Of a stretch of 64,000 nucleotides of DNA, positions 43,722-52,138 are shown one piece after another; within the stretch, counting starts at the first letter, position 1; each line of letters starts with the position of its first letter. The notes beneath the pieces were generated by a model, which did no database searches, was not told the DNA's origin, and saw only the letters and a program-made list of their open reading frames with translations. The translations under genes were made by a program, and so were the position numbers. Origin of the DNA: Xanthobacter agilis (GTDB taxonomy: Bacteria > Pseudomonadota > Alphaproteobacteria > Rhizobiales > Xanthobacteraceae); NCBI RefSeq assembly GCF_021730435.1, contig NZ_JABWGX010000023.1, positions 16,269 through 80,268 on the forward strand. Direction: 5' to 3'.

Positions 43722-44225
43722 ATGGGGAATGGGGTGCGCACCGCGAAGGCCGAGGCGGGCCGCAAGGGCTTTGCGCGTCTTGCCGGCTTCGGAGCGGCAA
43801 CCCTCGCCCTGGTGCTTGGCTGCGCGACCCCGAAGGCGGAGGCCGCCAACCTGCTGGAACTGAACTTCTGGCTGTCGGGTCCCAATTATTCCGGCAACGT
43901 GCCGGCCTGCGACGAGCAGGCCGCGCTCAACCTCATCGCCCAGCGGTTCGGGGAAACTGAAAGCCGGTTCTGGTCTTCCGACCTCACCATCACCCAGTTC
44001 GAGCATCTGAGCGAGATCGCCTTCCGCCCCTGGGGTCCGGAATATCTGCCGCGCCGCTATTGCCGCGGCACCGTCTACACCTCCGATGCCCGCAAGCGGC
44101 AGATCTATTACGCCATCGTCGAGGACGGCGGCTTCGTCGGCGCCTCATGGGGCGTGCAGTGGTGCGTGGTCGGCCTCGACCGCGAGTATGCCGACGCCCC
44201 GTCCTGCAAGATGGTCCAGCCGTGA
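43722..44225 (+). CDS. secreted protein of unknown function, coupled to RNase T2
   Basis: 167 residues. Signal peptide about 1-40 (LAGFGAATLALVLGCATPKAEAA; the Cys context is not a good lipobox), mature part about 125 residues with four cysteines (PACDE, RYCRG, QWCVV, PSCKM) suggesting two disulfides. FWSSDLTITQFEHLSEIAFRP and YCRGTVYTSDARKRQIYYAI look like a conserved compact domain not recognised by name. Its TGA overlaps the GTG of the RNase T2 gene, so both are probably made together. GGAG precedes the ATG. Confidence 0.72.
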   Translation: MGNGVRTAKAEAGRKGFARLAGFGAATLALVLGCATPKAEAANLLELNFWLSGPNYSGNVPACDEQAALNLIAQRFGETESRFWSSDLTITQFEHLSEIAFRPWGPEYLPRRYCRGTVYTSDARKRQIYYAIVEDGGFVGASWGVQWCVVGLDREYADAPSCKMVQP

Positions 44226-44947
44226 GCTTGACGGCGGCCCCGCCTTCCGCGCGTCAGTCGTCCGGGTCGGGATTCGGGCGCTGGATGCGTGGGTTTGCCA
44301 TCGGCATGGCGGCGCTGGCGTGGGCCGTCGTGCTGCAGGCGCCGCCGGCAGCGGCCGAGACCGACGCGCCGGGCCGATTCGATTTCTATGTGCTCTCCCT
44401 GTCCTGGTCGCCTACCTATTGCGAGGCCCAAGGGACAAAGGCCGCCGGCGAGCCCCAATGCGCGCTCACGCGCCCTTATGCCTTCGTGGTGCACGGCCTG
44501 TGGCCGCAGCATGAGCAGGGCTATCCCGAATTTTGCCGCAGCCCGGCGCCCTATGTGCCCAACCCCCTCGTCAAGTCCATGCTCGACATCATGCCGAGCA
44601 AGCGCCTCGTGATCCACGAATGGAAGAAGCACGGCACCTGCTCCGGGCTGGATGCGGAAGGCTATTTCGCCGCCGTGCGCACGGCACGGGAAAAGGTGGT
44701 CGTGCCACCGGAATTTGCCCACCTGGACGACTATCGCATGGTGTCTCCGGTGGACTTGGAAGCCGCGTTCCGCGCCGCCAATCCCGGTCTTCAGCCGGAC
44801 ATGATCTCGGTCGATTGCGACAAGCGCCGGCTGCGGGAGGTGCGCGTCTGCCTGTCGCGGGACCTCTCCTTCCGCGCCTGCCCGGAAGTGGATCGCCGCT
44901 CCTGCAATCTGCAGAAGATGGTCATGCCACCTGTGCGCGGCAATTAG
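44222..44947 (+). CDS. ribonuclease T2 family protein
   Basis: 241 residues from the GTG at 44222, which overlaps the upstream stop (GTGA); an ATG at 44285 (220 residues) is the alternative. Signal peptide (ends PPAAAE near 46), then the RNase T2 domain with catalytic CAS I HGLWPQ (91-96) and CAS II HEWKKHGTC (132-140), including both catalytic histidines and the Glu. Six or more cysteines fit the disulfide-rich fold. It cleaves RNA in the periplasm or outside the cell, via 2',3'-cyclic phosphates. It resembles the E. coli RNase I class. Confidence 0.92.
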   Translation: MSLTAAPPSARQSSGSGFGRWMRGFAIGMAALAWAVVLQAPPAAAETDAPGRFDFYVLSLSWSPTYCEAQGTKAAGEPQCALTRPYAFVVHGLWPQHEQGYPEFCRSPAPYVPNPLVKSMLDIMPSKRLVIHEWKKHGTCSGLDAEGYFAAVRTAREKVVVPPEFAHLDDYRMVSPVDLEAAFRAANPGLQPDMISVDCDKRRLREVRVCLSRDLSFRACPEVDRRSCNLQKMVMPPVRGN

Positions 44948-44983
44948 GGCGCGCACAAGCCTGCCCCCCGAGCCCTTTGCCCC

Positions 44984-45019
44984 AAGCCTTGTCGCAAGCC
45001 TTGTCGCAAACCTTGCCCC
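44984..45019. repeat. 12-bp tandem repeat, three units
   Basis: AAGCCTTGTCGC repeated exactly twice and a third time with changes (AAACCTTGCCCC), just downstream of the RNase T2 stop and in front of rlmJ. No function is apparent. Confidence 0.6.
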
Positions 45020-45135
45020 TTGATGCACCGCTTTCGTGCCGCGAATCGTGAAGATGACCCGAACGCGGTATAGAGGCATCGTTCGGGGGCGCCCGACGCC
45101 CCCCTGCTCGAACACGCCGCGGTGACCCCTCGTCC

Positions 45136-45987
45136 ATGAATTATCGCCATGCCTTCCATGCCGGCAATCCGGCCGACGTGATGAAGCACGCCGTGCTGGC
45201 CCGCGTGCTCGCCTATCTCGCCAAGAAGGACACGCCCTATCGCGTGCTCGACACCCACGCCGGAACGGGCCTCTACGACCTCGACGGGGCCAACGCCCAA
45301 CGCACCCTCGAGGCGGACGCCGGCATCGAGACCGTTCTCAACGCCCCTTTGCCGGAACAGGCTGCCGCCCTGCTCGCCCCCTATCTCGACACGGTGCGCG
45401 CGCTCCGCGCCGCCGAGGGGCGGCGGCTCTATCCCGGCTCGCCGGCCCTCGCCTTGGCCCTGTCGCGGCCCCAGGACCGCTTTTTGTTCTGCGAGCTCAA
45501 CAAAGAGGAGCGGGCCAAGCTGGAAAAGCGGGTAGGGCACGATCCTCGCGCCAAGATCCTGGCCCAGGACGGCTGGCAGGCGCTGGCGGCGCATCTGCCC
45601 CCGCGCGAGCGGCGCGGGCTGGTGCTGGTGGATCCTCCATTCGAGGAGCAAGGCGAATTCCACCGCTTGGTGGAGGGCCTGAAGAGCGCCTATACGCGCT
45701 TCGCCACCGGCATCATCATGCTGTGGTACCCCATCAAGGACCTGCGCGCGGTGGACGCCTTCCGGCGCGAGGTGGCCCAGCTCCAGCTGCCCAAGACGCT
45801 GCGGGTGGAGATCGACTTCTCTGAGGTGCGGAGCCTCGACATCCTGTCCGGCAGCGGGCTCATCATCGTCAACCCGCCCTTCACCCTGGCGGATGAAGTC
45901 CGCACCCTGCTCACCGCCATCACCCCCCTGATGGCACGCGACGGGAAGGGCCGCGTGCGCGTCTCCTGGCTGACGGCGGCCGGCTGA
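45136..45987 (+). CDS. rlmJ: 23S rRNA (adenine-2030-N6)-methyltransferase
   Basis: 283 residues. MNYRHAFHAGNPADVMKHAVL is the signature N terminus of RlmJ (YhiR). SAM site in VLDTHAGTGLYDL, and catalytic LVDPPFE (DPPY/F-type N6-adenine methyltransferase motif). It modifies A2030 of 23S rRNA during assembly. Length is normal. It lies 188 bases after the RNase T2 gene. Confidence 0.95.
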   Translation: MNYRHAFHAGNPADVMKHAVLARVLAYLAKKDTPYRVLDTHAGTGLYDLDGANAQRTLEADAGIETVLNAPLPEQAAALLAPYLDTVRALRAAEGRRLYPGSPALALALSRPQDRFLFCELNKEERAKLEKRVGHDPRAKILAQDGWQALAAHLPPRERRGLVLVDPPFEEQGEFHRLVEGLKSAYTRFATGIIMLWYPIKDLRAVDAFRREVAQLQLPKTLRVEIDFSEVRSLDILSGSGLIIVNPPFTLADEVRTLLTAITPLMARDGKGRVRVSWLTAAG

Positions 45988-46059
45988 GAGCGGGGCGATT
46001 TCGCTTTTCTCGGCCTGGGGCCGGGTTTAGGGAAGTGCGCCCTGCCCCTCGAAAGCCGG

Positions 46060-46665
46060 ATGCCTTCCATGCTCCTGCGTTATTCCGCCACCTCGCCCTT
46101 CGCCCGCAAGGCGCGCCTTGGTGCCGCCGTGGTCGGCGCGCCGCTCGACCTCCAGCTCGCCGATACCGTCGACCCGAACGACACGCTGCGGCAGCAAAAC
46201 CCGCTGGGAAAGGTGCCGACCCTCGTCACCGACGACGGGGAGTGCCTGTACGATTCGCGGGTGATCCTCACCTATCTCGATCAGGTCTCCGGCGGCGGCA
46301 GGCTTCTGCCCAAGGACCCGAAGGCCATGATCGCCACCCTGAAACTCCAGGCGCTGGCCGACGGGCTCATGGATGCCGGCGTGCTGGTGCTCTACGAAAG
46401 CCGCTTCCGGGCACCGGAAAAGCACGAGGACAAGTGGCTCGACCACCAGCGCCAGAAGATGGCCCGCGCCATCGAGGCCCTGGAGGCGAACCCGCCGGCC
46501 ATCGATGGCAACATCGGCATGGGCGAGATCTCGCTCGCCTGCGCGCTCGGCTTCCTGGATTTCCGCTTCGGCGGCGAGTGGCGGGCGAATCACCCCCGCC
46601 TCGTGGCGTGGCAGGAGGCGTTCGCCGCCCGCTGCCCCTTGTTCGCCGAGACCGCGCCGCGCTGA
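46060..46665 (+). CDS. glutathione S-transferase family protein
   Basis: 201 residues. Thioredoxin-like N domain opening LLRYSATSPFARKARLGA, with Ser near residue 9-12 at the active-site position; gamma-Glu-binding NPLGKVPTLVTDDG and LYDSRVILTYLD follow. Helical C domain ends NHPRLVAWQEAF. Cytoplasmic; substrate unknown. ATGs at 46060 and 46069 are both possible. Not closely similar to the other GST in the window (38181-38828) beyond the fold. It ends at a bidirectional terminator. Confidence 0.86.
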   Translation: MPSMLLRYSATSPFARKARLGAAVVGAPLDLQLADTVDPNDTLRQQNPLGKVPTLVTDDGECLYDSRVILTYLDQVSGGGRLLPKDPKAMIATLKLQALADGLMDAGVLVLYESRFRAPEKHEDKWLDHQRQKMARAIEALEANPPAIDGNIGMGEISLACALGFLDFRFGGEWRANHPRLVAWQEAFAARCPLFAETAPR

Positions 46666-46691
46666 GAGCGGCCCGGCGTTTGGAAAATGCA

Positions 46692-46730
46692 GAAGGGCCG
46701 GCGAGGATTGCCCCGCCGGCCCTTCTTTTC
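46692..46730 (+). terminator. intrinsic terminator between convergent genes
   Basis: GAAGGGCCGGCG (46692-46703) pairs with CGCCGGCCCTTC (46714-46725) around a ten-base loop, followed by TTTTC on the plus strand. It also serves as a stem for the converging aminotransferase transcript. Confidence 0.82.
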
Positions 46731-46740
46731 GTGCCGCCCT

Positions 46741-48162
46741 TCAGGCCGCCGCGTCGATGCGCGGTACCGGCACCAGCAGGCCGCGGCGTTTCAGCTCGGC
46801 ATAGGTCAGGTCCAGCACCTTCCAGGCGATGCCCACCAGTTCGTCCGCCTCGGCGTGGGACAGGGTAAAGGGCGGGGCGAGAATCATGCCGTCGCGCACC
46901 GCGCGCATCACCAGCCCCTCGCGGAATGAGAAATCGCGGCAGATGAGGCCGACGGTGCCTTCCTCGGCCGCGAACGCGGCGCGGGTGGCCTTGTCGGGCG
47001 TAAGCTCCAGGGCGCCGATCAGCCCCACCATGCGCGCCTCGCCCACCAGCGGATGGTCGGCGAGCTTCAGCCAGCGGTCCTGCAGATAGGGGCCGATGTC
47101 GTGCTTCACGCGCGCCACGAGCTTTTCCTCGTGCATGATCTTGAGGTTGGCGAGGGCCGCGGCGCACCCGCCGGGATGGCCGGAATAGGTATAGCCGTGG
47201 TTGAAATCGCCGCCGTGCTCGATGAAGCCTTCGGCCACCCGATCACCGACGATGACGCCGCCGAGCGGGAAATAGCCGGAGGTGATGCCCTTGGCGAAGG
47301 TGATGAGATCCGGCTTCACGCCCATGAACTGGCTGCCGAACCATTCTCCGGTCCGGCCGAAGCCGCAGATGACCTCGTCGCAGACCAGCAGCACGTCGCG
47401 CTCGCGGCAGATCTTCTCCACCTCGGGCCAGTAATTGGCCGGCGGAATGATGACGCCACCGGCGCCCTGGATGGGCTCGCCGATGAAGGCCGCGACATTC
47501 TCCGGCCCCGCCTCGTCAATGGCGCGGGCCACCTCGCGGGCGGCGTAGAGGCCGAACTCTTCCCGGTCCATGGTGCCGCCCTCGGCCCACCAATAGGGCT
47601 GCTGCACATGGATGATGCCGGGAATCGGCAAGCCGCCCTGGGCGTGCATCGGCCCCATGCCGCCGAGCGAGGCGCCGCCCACGGTGGAGCCGTGATAGGC
47701 GTTCTTGCGGGAGATGAAGATGGACTTCTGCGGCCGCCCCATGGACGCCCAATAGTGCCGCACCAGGCGCAGCACCGTGTCCACCGCCTCCGAGCCGCCG
47801 GAGGTGAAGAACACATGGTTCATGCCCTCCGGCGCCACCTCGCAGATGGCGGCGGCCAGCTCGGCCGCGGCCGGATGGGTGGTCTTGAAGAAGGTGTTGT
47901 AATAGTCGAGCTGGCGGAGCTGGGCGGCGATGGCATCCACGATGTCGCCGCGCCCATGACCGACCTGGGAGCACCACAGGCCGCTCATGCCATCCAAGAT
48001 CTTGTTCCCGTCGCTGTCGTACACATAGACCCCTTCCGCCCGGGTGATGACGCGCACGCCTTCGGCGTTGAGCGCCTTGGTGTCCGAGAACGGATGCAGG
48101 TGGTGGGCGGCGTCGAGCGCGCGCCAATGGGCCGTCGAGTTGGACAGGGGGGTGGATGACAC
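46741..48162 (-). CDS. class III (omega) aminotransferase, putrescine/beta-alanine:pyruvate type
   Basis: 473 residues. Class III PLP aminotransferase; Schiff-base lysine in LITFAKGITSGYFPLGG, PLP-binding FFTSGGSEAVDTVLRL, and the Asp in LLVCDEVICGFGRTG. The sequence follows the SpuC/omega-amino-acid:pyruvate branch (NAYHGSTVGGASLGGM). It likely moves amino groups from a diamine or omega-amino acid to pyruvate. The start is GTG at 48162. A PuuC-like aldehyde dehydrogenase 1.1 kb upstream on the same strand could oxidise its aldehyde product. Confidence 0.9.
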   Translation of the reverse strand: MSSTPLSNSTAHWRALDAAHHLHPFSDTKALNAEGVRVITRAEGVYVYDSDGNKILDGMSGLWCSQVGHGRGDIVDAIAAQLRQLDYYNTFFKTTHPAAAELAAAICEVAPEGMNHVFFTSGGSEAVDTVLRLVRHYWASMGRPQKSIFISRKNAYHGSTVGGASLGGMGPMHAQGGLPIPGIIHVQQPYWWAEGGTMDREEFGLYAAREVARAIDEAGPENVAAFIGEPIQGAGGVIIPPANYWPEVEKICRERDVLLVCDEVICGFGRTGEWFGSQFMGVKPDLITFAKGITSGYFPLGGVIVGDRVAEGFIEHGGDFNHGYTYSGHPGGCAAALANLKIMHEEKLVARVKHDIGPYLQDRWLKLADHPLVGEARMVGLIGALELTPDKATRAAFAAEEGTVGLICRDFSFREGLVMRAVRDGMILAPPFTLSHAEADELVGIAWKVLDLTYAELKRRGLLVPVPRIDAAA

Positions 48163-48406
48163 GATGGAGATGCTCCTTGTGAGTCCGCGCTTTGCGAGGC
48201 CGCGCCGCGCGAGCGGCCCGCGAAGGACCCTCCCGCCGCGTGAGCCGGCGCATGCTCAGCAAATTTGAATTCCTGTTTCTCGTCAAGAAACAGTGCGACA
48301 TGACGCGGCGATGACGAGGGTGCGCCGCGAGCGATCTCCCCAGCCGGCCCCCGCCTGCTATGATGCCGTCATCACGGCATGGCGCACAAAGAGAAGGCTT
48401 TCCAGC

Positions 48407-49087
48407 ATGGAAGCGGATTTCTGGCAGACACGGTGGGCGAACAACCAGATCGGATTTCATGAAGGCAAGACCAATTCCTTCCTCGCCACATATTTCGACC
48501 GGCTCGCCCTCGCCCCTGGGGCGCGGGTGTTCGTGCCCCTGTGCGGCAAGACGCGCGACATCTCCTGGCTGCTCGCGCGTGGCTTCAAGGTGGCGGGCGC
48601 CGAATTGAGCCCGCTCGCCGTGGAGCAATTGTTTGCGGAACTCGGCGTGACACCCACCATCACCGCCGCCGGCCCCCTGGTGCGCCACAGCGGCCCCGCC
48701 ATCGACATCTTCCAGGGCGACATCTTCCAGCTCACGGGCCAGATGCTCGGCCCCGTCGATGCCATCTATGATCGCGCGGCGCTGGTGGCGCTGCCGGCGC
48801 CCATGCGCAGCAGCTACACGCGCCACCTCATGGACATCACCGGCACGGCTCCGCAATTGCTGATTACGTTCACCTACGACCAGTCGGCGGTCGATGGCCC
48901 CCCCTTCTCCGTGACCCCCGAGGAGATCCGCACGCATTATGCGGCCGCCTACAACGTCGATCAGCTCGCGGGCGTCCCACTTCCGGGCGGCCTGAAGGGC
49001 AAGTACGACGCGACCGAAAACACCTGGCTCCTGCGCACGCCGGCTGCTGCGCACCCCGACCGAAGCGGACCCGGCCGCGACGCGTGA
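48407..49087 (+). CDS. tpm: thiopurine S-methyltransferase family protein
   Basis: 226 residues. MEADFWQTRWANNQIGFHEG is the diagnostic N terminus of bacterial TPMT; SAM-binding VFVPLCGKTRDISWLLARGF, and DAIYDRAALVALP further on. Bacterial members methylate thiols and can convert selenite or tellurite to volatile methyl forms. GAAGG precedes the ATG by nine bases. It lies on the plus strand between two minus-strand genes of amine metabolism, with 244 bases upstream that hold the divergent promoters. Confidence 0.92.
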   Translation: MEADFWQTRWANNQIGFHEGKTNSFLATYFDRLALAPGARVFVPLCGKTRDISWLLARGFKVAGAELSPLAVEQLFAELGVTPTITAAGPLVRHSGPAIDIFQGDIFQLTGQMLGPVDAIYDRAALVALPAPMRSSYTRHLMDITGTAPQLLITFTYDQSAVDGPPFSVTPEEIRTHYAAAYNVDQLAGVPLPGGLKGKYDATENTWLLRTPAAAHPDRSGPGRDA

Positions 49088-49102
49088 CGAAACCGCCTGA
49101 GA

Positions 49103-49137
49103 CCAAAGGCCTATGAGCTTGACCCATGGGCCTTTGG
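49103..49137. promoter_or_regulatory. hairpin downstream of tpm
   Basis: CCAAAGGCC (49103-49111) pairs with GGCCTTTGG (49129-49137), extended inside by ATG/CAT past a T-G wobble. No T-run follows. It lies 16 bases past the tpm stop and is probably a transcript-end structure. Confidence 0.55.
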
Positions 49138-49206
49138 AACAGCCTGCGCGGTGCTTGAGCGGACCCACTCGGCACCGGTCAAAGACCGGGGCCGATGGTA
49201 TCAGAC

Positions 49207-49239
49207 GAAGGGTCCGTGAGCCGGGCTCATGGACCCTTC
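49207..49239. promoter_or_regulatory. long hairpin downstream of the aldehyde dehydrogenase gene
   Basis: GAAGGGTCC-G-TGAGCC and GGCTCA-T-GGACCCTTC form a stem of about 15 bp interrupted once, around a single central G. It lies 40 bases past the aldehyde dehydrogenase stop on the minus strand. No T-run follows. Confidence 0.55.
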
Positions 49240-49279
49240 AATCAAGCGCTCGGCGCCGGGACCGCGCCGGAGGCGCCTT

Positions 49280-50758
49280 TTACAGCCGCGTCCAGATGGT
49301 CTTCAGGTCGGAATACTTCTCCAGGGCATGCAAGGACTTGTCGCGTCCGAAGCCGGACTGCTTCACGCCCCCGAAGGGGGTGGTGATGTCGTCGGCGTCG
49401 AAGCAGTTCACATAGACGACGCCCGCTTTGAAGCGCCGCGCCACCTTGTGGGCCACTGCCAGATCCCCGCTCCAGACCGAGGCGCCGAGGCCGTAGACGG
49501 TGCCGTTGGCGATCTCCACCGCCTGGTCGAGCCCGTCAAAGCCGATCACGGAGAGGACCGGGCCGAAGATCTCCTGCTGCGCCAGAGATGAAGCCGGCGC
49601 CACGTCGTCGAACACGGTCGGCGCGACGAAGGCGCCGCCGGTCTGCTGAAGCACCGCCCCGCCGCCGGTCACCAGCCGCGCGCCCTCTTTCACCCCGCGA
49701 TCGATGGCGGACAAGATGCGCTGCTGATGCTCCCGGCTCACCACCGCGCCCGCCGGGGCCGCCGGATCGAGCGGATCGGCCGGCATCCAGCGCGGCGCGA
49801 GGGCGGCGATGCGCGCCACCAGCTCGCCGCGGATGCGATTGTCCACCAGCAGCCGCGACGCCGCCGTGCACATCTCCCCCTGATTGAAGAAGATGCCGCC
49901 GGCCACCGCCTCGGCCACCGCATGGAGATCCGGCACGTCATGGGCGACCACCACCGCGGTCTTGCCGCCAAGCTCCAGATAGACCCGCTTGAGATTGCTG
50001 TCCGAAGAATAGCGCATGAAGTAACGCCCCACCTCGGTGGAGCCGGTGAACGCCAAGGCGTCCACATCCATGTGCAGGCCCAGCGCCTTGCCGGCCTCGA
50101 CGCCGAGCCCCGGCACCACGTTGAACACCCCGTCCGGAATGCCCGCCTCATGGGCCAGCTCCGCCAGGCGCAAAGCGGTGAGGGGCGATTCCTCCGCCGG
50201 CTTCAGCACCACCGAATTGCCCATGGCCAGCGCCGGCGCCACCTTCCAGGCGGCCATGATCATGGGGAAATTCCAAGGCGTCACGCAGCCCACCACCCCC
50301 AGCGGCTCGCGCAGAATGAGGGCGAGATTGTCGCTCGTGGTCGGCGCCACCTCGCCATAAACCTTGTCCGCACACTCGCCGTAATAGGCGAAGCAGTCGG
50401 CGGCGGCGCGCACGTCCACCGCGCGGGCGTCCGAAATCGGCTTGCCCATGTTGAGGGTCTCGGTGAGGGCCAGCTCGTCGCGGTGGGTGCGGATCAGCTC
50501 GGCGAAGCGCTGCAGCGTGCGCTTGCGCTCCAGCGGCCGCTGACCGGCCCAGCGGCGATCCTCGAACGCCCGGCGGGCGGCGACGACGGCCCGGTCGATG
50601 TCGATGGCGTCGCCGGCGGCGACTTCGGCCAGCACCTGCCCGGTGGCCGGGTTCACCGCGCTGAAGGTGCGCCCCGACGCGGCCGGCGCGAAGGCACCGT
50701 CGATGAAGGCCTGGGTACGAAAGGGGGGATGCTCCACGGATTCCGCGGTCGCGGTCAT
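49280..50758 (-). CDS. aldehyde dehydrogenase, PuuC-like
   Basis: 492 residues, NAD(P)+-dependent. Catalytic Cys in FFNQGEMCTAASR (near 300) and general-base Glu in VYLELGGKTAVVV; cofactor site FTGSTEVGRYF and PWNFPMIMAAWKVAPAL. C-terminal TTPFGGVKQSGFGRDKSLHA is typical of the gamma-glutamyl-aminobutyraldehyde/betaine aldehyde group. Together with the omega-aminotransferase downstream it would oxidise amino-aldehydes from polyamine or beta-alanine breakdown; this pairing is inferred. GAGGAG precedes the ATG. Confidence 0.9.
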   Translation of the reverse strand: MTATAESVEHPPFRTQAFIDGAFAPAASGRTFSAVNPATGQVLAEVAAGDAIDIDRAVVAARRAFEDRRWAGQRPLERKRTLQRFAELIRTHRDELALTETLNMGKPISDARAVDVRAAADCFAYYGECADKVYGEVAPTTSDNLALILREPLGVVGCVTPWNFPMIMAAWKVAPALAMGNSVVLKPAEESPLTALRLAELAHEAGIPDGVFNVVPGLGVEAGKALGLHMDVDALAFTGSTEVGRYFMRYSSDSNLKRVYLELGGKTAVVVAHDVPDLHAVAEAVAGGIFFNQGEMCTAASRLLVDNRIRGELVARIAALAPRWMPADPLDPAAPAGAVVSREHQQRILSAIDRGVKEGARLVTGGGAVLQQTGGAFVAPTVFDDVAPASSLAQQEIFGPVLSVIGFDGLDQAVEIANGTVYGLGASVWSGDLAVAHKVARRFKAGVVYVNCFDADDITTPFGGVKQSGFGRDKSLHALEKYSDLKTIWTRL

Positions 50759-51111
50759 GATGGCTCCTCGGCCACGAGATGGGCCTCGCCCCGAAACTGG
50801 CGTGCCGCCGCCGCCGGCGTCAAGGCGGAGCGCCGATCTCCGACTTCATTCGCCGGCAAATCGTCACCCCGGAAGACACAGCTTAGGCCGACGGCGCACA
50901 GGGTCTCAGCGGCGCAAAATCGCGAGGCATCAAGCTGCACGATCGAGCACGGCCACAACATCCATTTGCCGGCGCAGTTTAAATTTCCGTTCATTAATCA
51001 ATGAAACGTAAATGGTCGGCCAAGGCACGCACCCCGCGCGCATCCTGCCCACGCCTCGCCTGCACCCCTGCGGCCGCAGCCTTCGGCGGGGGTGCGGCGC
51101 GGGATTCCGGC
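50759..51111. other. non-coding gap with promoter region of the aldehyde dehydrogenase gene
   Basis: This 353-base gap has no supportable gene. The AT-rich stretch around 50970-51015 stands out. It contains the inverted repeat TTCATT-AATC-AATGAA (50990-51005), an operator candidate for the aldehyde dehydrogenase gene, whose start lies 232 bases away on the minus strand. The remainder is GC-rich with no clear hairpin. Confidence 0.45.
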
Positions 51112-51321
51112 TCAGCCGCGCGGCTCCGGCGTGTCGCCGTCCTCATCCTCGTCGGCGACGACGGGAATGGCATAGGCGCCCGAAAGCCAGCGGTTGAGAT
51201 CCACGTCGGCGCACCGCTTCGAGCAGAACGGGCGGTATTTTTCCACCTGCGGCTTACCGCAGATGGGGCACGGCTTCCCGGCGACCGGCTTCGGCGTATC
51301 GCGCCCGTCGGTATCGTTCAT
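51112..51321 (-). CDS. yacG: DNA gyrase inhibitor YacG (zinc-binding)
   Basis: 69 residues. Treble-clef zinc site CPICG (18-22) and [16 protein letters not shown], the latter being the family signature, followed by an acidic tail. YacG binds GyrB and blocks DNA binding by gyrase in E. coli. Its ATG overlaps the maf stop by four bases (ATGA), so it is translated with maf, a usual alphaproteobacterial pairing. Confidence 0.93.
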   Translation of the reverse strand: MNDTDGRDTPKPVAGKPCPICGKPQVEKYRPFCSKRCADVDLNRWLSGAYAIPVVADEDEDGDTPEPRG

Positions 51322-51944
51322 TGGGCGCGCTCCACCCAGCCCTGACGCACCGGATAGCCCTCGCCCGCCAGCAGCCCCACGGTCTCGATCAGCGGCAGCC
51401 CGACCACATTGGTGTAGGAGCCGACGAGCTTCACCACGAACGACCCCGCGATGCCCTGGATGGCATAACCGCCCGCCTTGCCGCGCCATTCGCCGCAATC
51501 GAGATAATCGGTCATCTCGTCCCGCGACAGACGCTTGAAGCGCACCCGCGTTTCCACGAGGCGGATGTGGTCGCGTCCCTTCCCATCCACCACGCACACG
51601 CCGGTGAAGACCCGGTGGCTGCGTCCCGACAGCAGCCGCAGGCACTCTTCCGCCTCGTCCCGAAGCTCGGGCTTGGGCAGGATCCGCCGGCCCACCGCCA
51701 CCACCGTGTCGGCCGACAGGACGATGGCATCAAGCCCCGCCTCCTGCGCCCGCGCGGCCACCAGCCGGCCCTTCTCGCCGGCGAGCCGCTGGGCCAGACG
51801 ACGCGGCAGCTCGCCGCGCTCCGGGGTCTCGTCCACGTCGGCGGGCATCAAGAGCTCCGGCTCGATCCCCACCTGATTGAGCAGCGCCAGCCGGCGCGGG
51901 GAGCCCGACGCCAGAACAAGCTTGGGTTGATCGGTCAAAACCAT
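51318..51944 (-). CDS. maf: Maf-like nucleotide pyrophosphatase
   Basis: 208 residues. Hydrolyses non-canonical or methylated nucleoside triphosphates in the cytoplasm. [19 protein letters not shown] is the Maf N-terminal signature; [18 protein letters not shown] holds the catalytic [17 protein letters not shown] is near the end. The ATG at 51944 abuts AGGAG; a TTG at 51938 would have ideal spacing, so the start may be two codons further in. Coupled to yacG. infA, which often precedes maf in related genomes, is not present. Confidence 0.94.
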   Translation of the reverse strand: MVLTDQPKLVLASGSPRRLALLNQVGIEPELLMPADVDETPERGELPRRLAQRLAGEKGRLVAARAQEAGLDAIVLSADTVVAVGRRILPKPELRDEAEECLRLLSGRSHRVFTGVCVVDGKGRDHIRLVETRVRFKRLSRDEMTDYLDCGEWRGKAGGYAIQGIAGSFVVKLVGSYTNVVGLPLIETVGLLAGEGYPVRQGWVERAQ

Positions 51945-52078
51945 CTCCTGATACCGCCAATGCTGCAACGGCGCCGCCCGGCACCGCCCGCCGCCACCAT
52001 TGCGCCGACACGCTCTAATGGAAAGCACGGGCGCTGTGAACGGCGGAATGCCGCCGCCGGCCGTGACGCCGGCCCCAT

Positions 52079-52138
52079 CGGCTCACGGCCCCGTCGGCTC
52101 ACGGCCCCGTCGGCTCACGTCCCCGTCGGCTCACGTCC
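52079..52138. repeat. 16-bp tandem repeat overlapping the kinase stop codon
   Basis: CGGCTCACGGCCCCGT occurs twice exactly (52079-52110), then with one change (CGGCTCACGTCCCCGT, 52111-52126), then partially (52127-52138) into the kinase gene's stop codon. It runs from the 3' end of the sensor kinase gene into the gap before maf. Confidence 0.75.

Noticed and set aside
45136..46665. rlmJ and the downstream GST as an operon with a shared function
   Set aside because: Same strand and close together, but no coupling or known functional link.
52079..52138. CRISPR-like array
   Set aside because: Head-to-tail 16-bp units have no spacers, and there are no cas genes.
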